DNA from: JAICMB01 sp049514735
GTDB lineage: Bacteria > Acidobacteriota > Terriglobia > Bryobacterales > Bryobacteraceae
NCBI GenBank assembly: GCA_049514735.1
Contig: JBEKUT010000354.1
Coordinates: 1 to 7,711 of the forward strand
DNA: 7,711 bases
Direction: 5' to 3'
Of the stretch, positions 6,846 to 7,711 are shown one piece after another (the first letter of the stretch is position 1; every line of letters begins with the position of its first letter). The notes under the pieces are model-generated. The model did not search any database, was not told the origin of the DNA, and saw only the letters and a list, made by a program, of their open reading frames with translations. The translations under genes and the position numbers were made by a program.

Positions 6846-7417
6846 ACGAGTTGGTCATCTTTCTTGGGGAGGAATCTGCCAGGGCTATGTTGGAGCAGAT
6901 ATTCCCTATTCTGGTTCCGCCTAGTAGTCCGGTTCGCCCCCGCTTTATAGTCTTCGAGGGCAAACAGGATCTCGAGAAGCAGTTGGTCAATAAGTTGCGT
7001 CATTATCTGAATCCCAAAGCTCACTTTATCGTGATGCGCGATCAAGATAGGACTGACTGCCGGAAGACCAAGGCTTTCCTTTTGAAACTTTGCGCTAGCG
7101 CGGGTCATCCTCAAGCCACCGTCCGTATCGCTTGCCGGGAGTTGGAGGCTTTTTACATTGGCGACCTCCAGGCAGTTGAGTACGGTCTAGGTGTCAGCGG
7201 TCTCGCGGCCAAGCAGAATAGGGCAAAATTCAGAGATCCTGATCGGCTAGTCTCCCCGGCGATGGAGCTGGCCAAGCTAACCAGCAACCGTTATCAAAAA
7301 GTGGCTGGTTCGCGTGCTATCGCTCCATATCTCAACATCGAATCGCCTCGCTCAAGGAGCTTCCATCATCTGATCCAGGCTATCCGCAACGCGAGAGATC
7401 GGCTCCATGCGGGCTAA
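6842..7417 (+). CDS. DUF4276 family protein, TOPRIM-like, partner of the ATPase
   Basis: The 191-residue protein matches the DUF4276 family by its linear order of motifs. These are an N-terminal strand ending in paired acids (FLGEESARAMLEQI, 7-20; Glu10/Glu11); FEGKQDLEKQL (38-48); the acidic RDQDRTDC (66-73; Asp67 and Asp69); RIACRELEAFYIGDLQAVE (95-113); RDPDR (131-135); and a C-terminal SRAIAPYLN then SPRSRSFHHLIQAI (157-181). A conserved Glu on the first strand plus a later Asp-x-Asp is the pattern of TOPRIM metal centres, so a nuclease or other phosphodiester chemistry is plausible; that is inference, since the family has no agreed function. Its ATG overlaps the ATPase stop as ATGA, which implies the two are made in fixed ratio and work together. 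The more common family wording has Val-Glu-Glu at the first motif; here it is Gly-Glu-Glu. Confidence 0.88.
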   Translation: MNELVIFLGEESARAMLEQIFPILVPPSSPVRPRFIVFEGKQDLEKQLVNKLRHYLNPKAHFIVMRDQDRTDCRKTKAFLLKLCASAGHPQATVRIACRELEAFYIGDLQAVEYGLGVSGLAAKQNRAKFRDPDRLVSPAMELAKLTSNRYQKVAGSRAIAPYLNIESPRSRSFHHLIQAIRNARDRLHAG

Positions 7418-7462
7418 CTTGAAGGCATTCGATACGCTAGACCGAGACATTCTAGAAGTTAG
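7414..7462. repeat. Nested inverted repeats after the DUF4276 gene
   Basis: CTAACTT (7414-7420, overlapping the stop codon) pairs with AAGTTAG (7456-7462), and inside it CTAGA (7437-7441) pairs with TCTAG (7451-7455) around a 9-base loop. The 3' arms are contiguous while the 5' arms are separated by 16 unpaired bases. A short T-rich run (TTTGTT, 7463-7468) follows. It might act as a weak terminator for the two-gene unit or mark a junction; the pairing could also be chance. Confidence 0.3.
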
Positions 7463-7711
7463 TTTGTTAGTGCCGGGATAAAAGGGAGCCAGTTTCGCCG
7501 GTTTAGGAGGGTACCAGAGCCGCAACTACAGAGTTCGCTGGTGCAGGCGGCAATCTATCGCAGCATTACCGCGGTGGTTCAGAAGGACGAGTCGCTGGCC
7601 AATGAAGTTCTGAAGAACGAAGGCCGGATCAACCAGATCGAAATCGAGATCGACGAGTTTGCCATCAGCCTGCTGGCCCTGCAGCAGCCCATGGCGCAGG
7701 ATCTCAGATTC
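7463..7711 (+). pseudogene. phoU: Second phoU copy, 5' end broken and 3' end beyond the window
   Basis: From 7532 the frame encodes residues 19-78 of PhoU with only three amino-acid changes relative to the complete gene (Glu23 to Gln, Ser24 to Ala, His42 to Asn), reaching the window edge still in frame. The frame is open back to a TAG at 7460-7462, but the first 18 PhoU residues are replaced by unrelated sequence and no ATG, GTG or TTG occurs in frame before GTG 7541. A strong AGGAGG lies at 7505-7510, but it is 30 bases from that GTG and no start codon sits at a usable distance. It therefore looks like a truncated, probably untranslated copy. A functional gene starting at GTG 7541 would lack the first part of helix 1. 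The rest lies outside the window, so decay of the 3' part cannot be judged. Confidence 0.6.
7531..7711 (+). repeat. Direct repeat, copy 2 (start of the broken phoU)
   Basis: Matches 4563-4743 without gaps. The six differences all fall in the first 71 bases (7543, 7544, 7547, 7567, 7573, 7601); 7602-7711 is identical to the first copy right up to the window end. Three differences are silent and three change an amino acid. The two copies enclose the 455-base gap, the ATPase/DUF4276 pair and a 113-base spacer. Confidence 0.93.

Noticed and set aside
1..7711. Search for tRNA, rRNA or CRISPR arrays
   Set aside because: No cloverleaf, rRNA-like segment or regularly spaced repeat was seen; the only sizeable repeat is the phoU duplication.

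Overview
The window looks like a chromosomal fragment from a Gram-negative bacterium. The style of PstS and of the upstream barrel protein suggests Acidobacteriota; this comes from memory of the families and was not tested. Both edges cut through genes, so the piece is probably a complete contig from a draft or metagenome assembly.

Positions 1-699 hold the C-terminal part of an outer-membrane beta-barrel (porin-like) protein. From 768 to 5199 runs a complete high-affinity phosphate uptake operon, pstS-pstC-pstA-pstB-phoU, all on the plus strand. The pstC/pstA and pstA/pstB junctions are ATGA stop/start overlaps. PstS binds phosphate in the periplasm, PstC and PstA form the membrane channel, PstB hydrolyses ATP, and PhoU shuts down uptake and Pho signalling when phosphate is plentiful. 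A possible Pho-box-like pair of half-sites 11 bp apart lies before pstS. No phoB or phoR gene is in the window.

After phoU comes a 455-base stretch without a convincing gene; it holds an 11-bp inverted repeat with a 9-base loop. Then follow two tightly coupled genes with an ATGA overlap (5655-7417): an OLD/RecF-like AAA_21 ATPase of the COG4637 type and a DUF4276 protein with TOPRIM-like acidic motifs. An ATPase beside a separate TOPRIM-like partner resembles the layout of anti-phage systems such as PARIS and AbiL, so this pair is a candidate defence or DNA-conflict module. Its function here is inferred.

The last 181 bases (7531-7711) are a near-identical direct repeat of the 5' part of phoU (4563-4743; 6 differences by eye). 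This second copy lacks the first 18 codons and any well-placed start codon. The ATPase/DUF4276 pair is therefore bracketed by a complete phoU and a 5'-broken phoU piece. This may be the scar of a duplication or insertion at phoU, or an assembly join made inside a repeat. It is the most unusual structural observation in the window.
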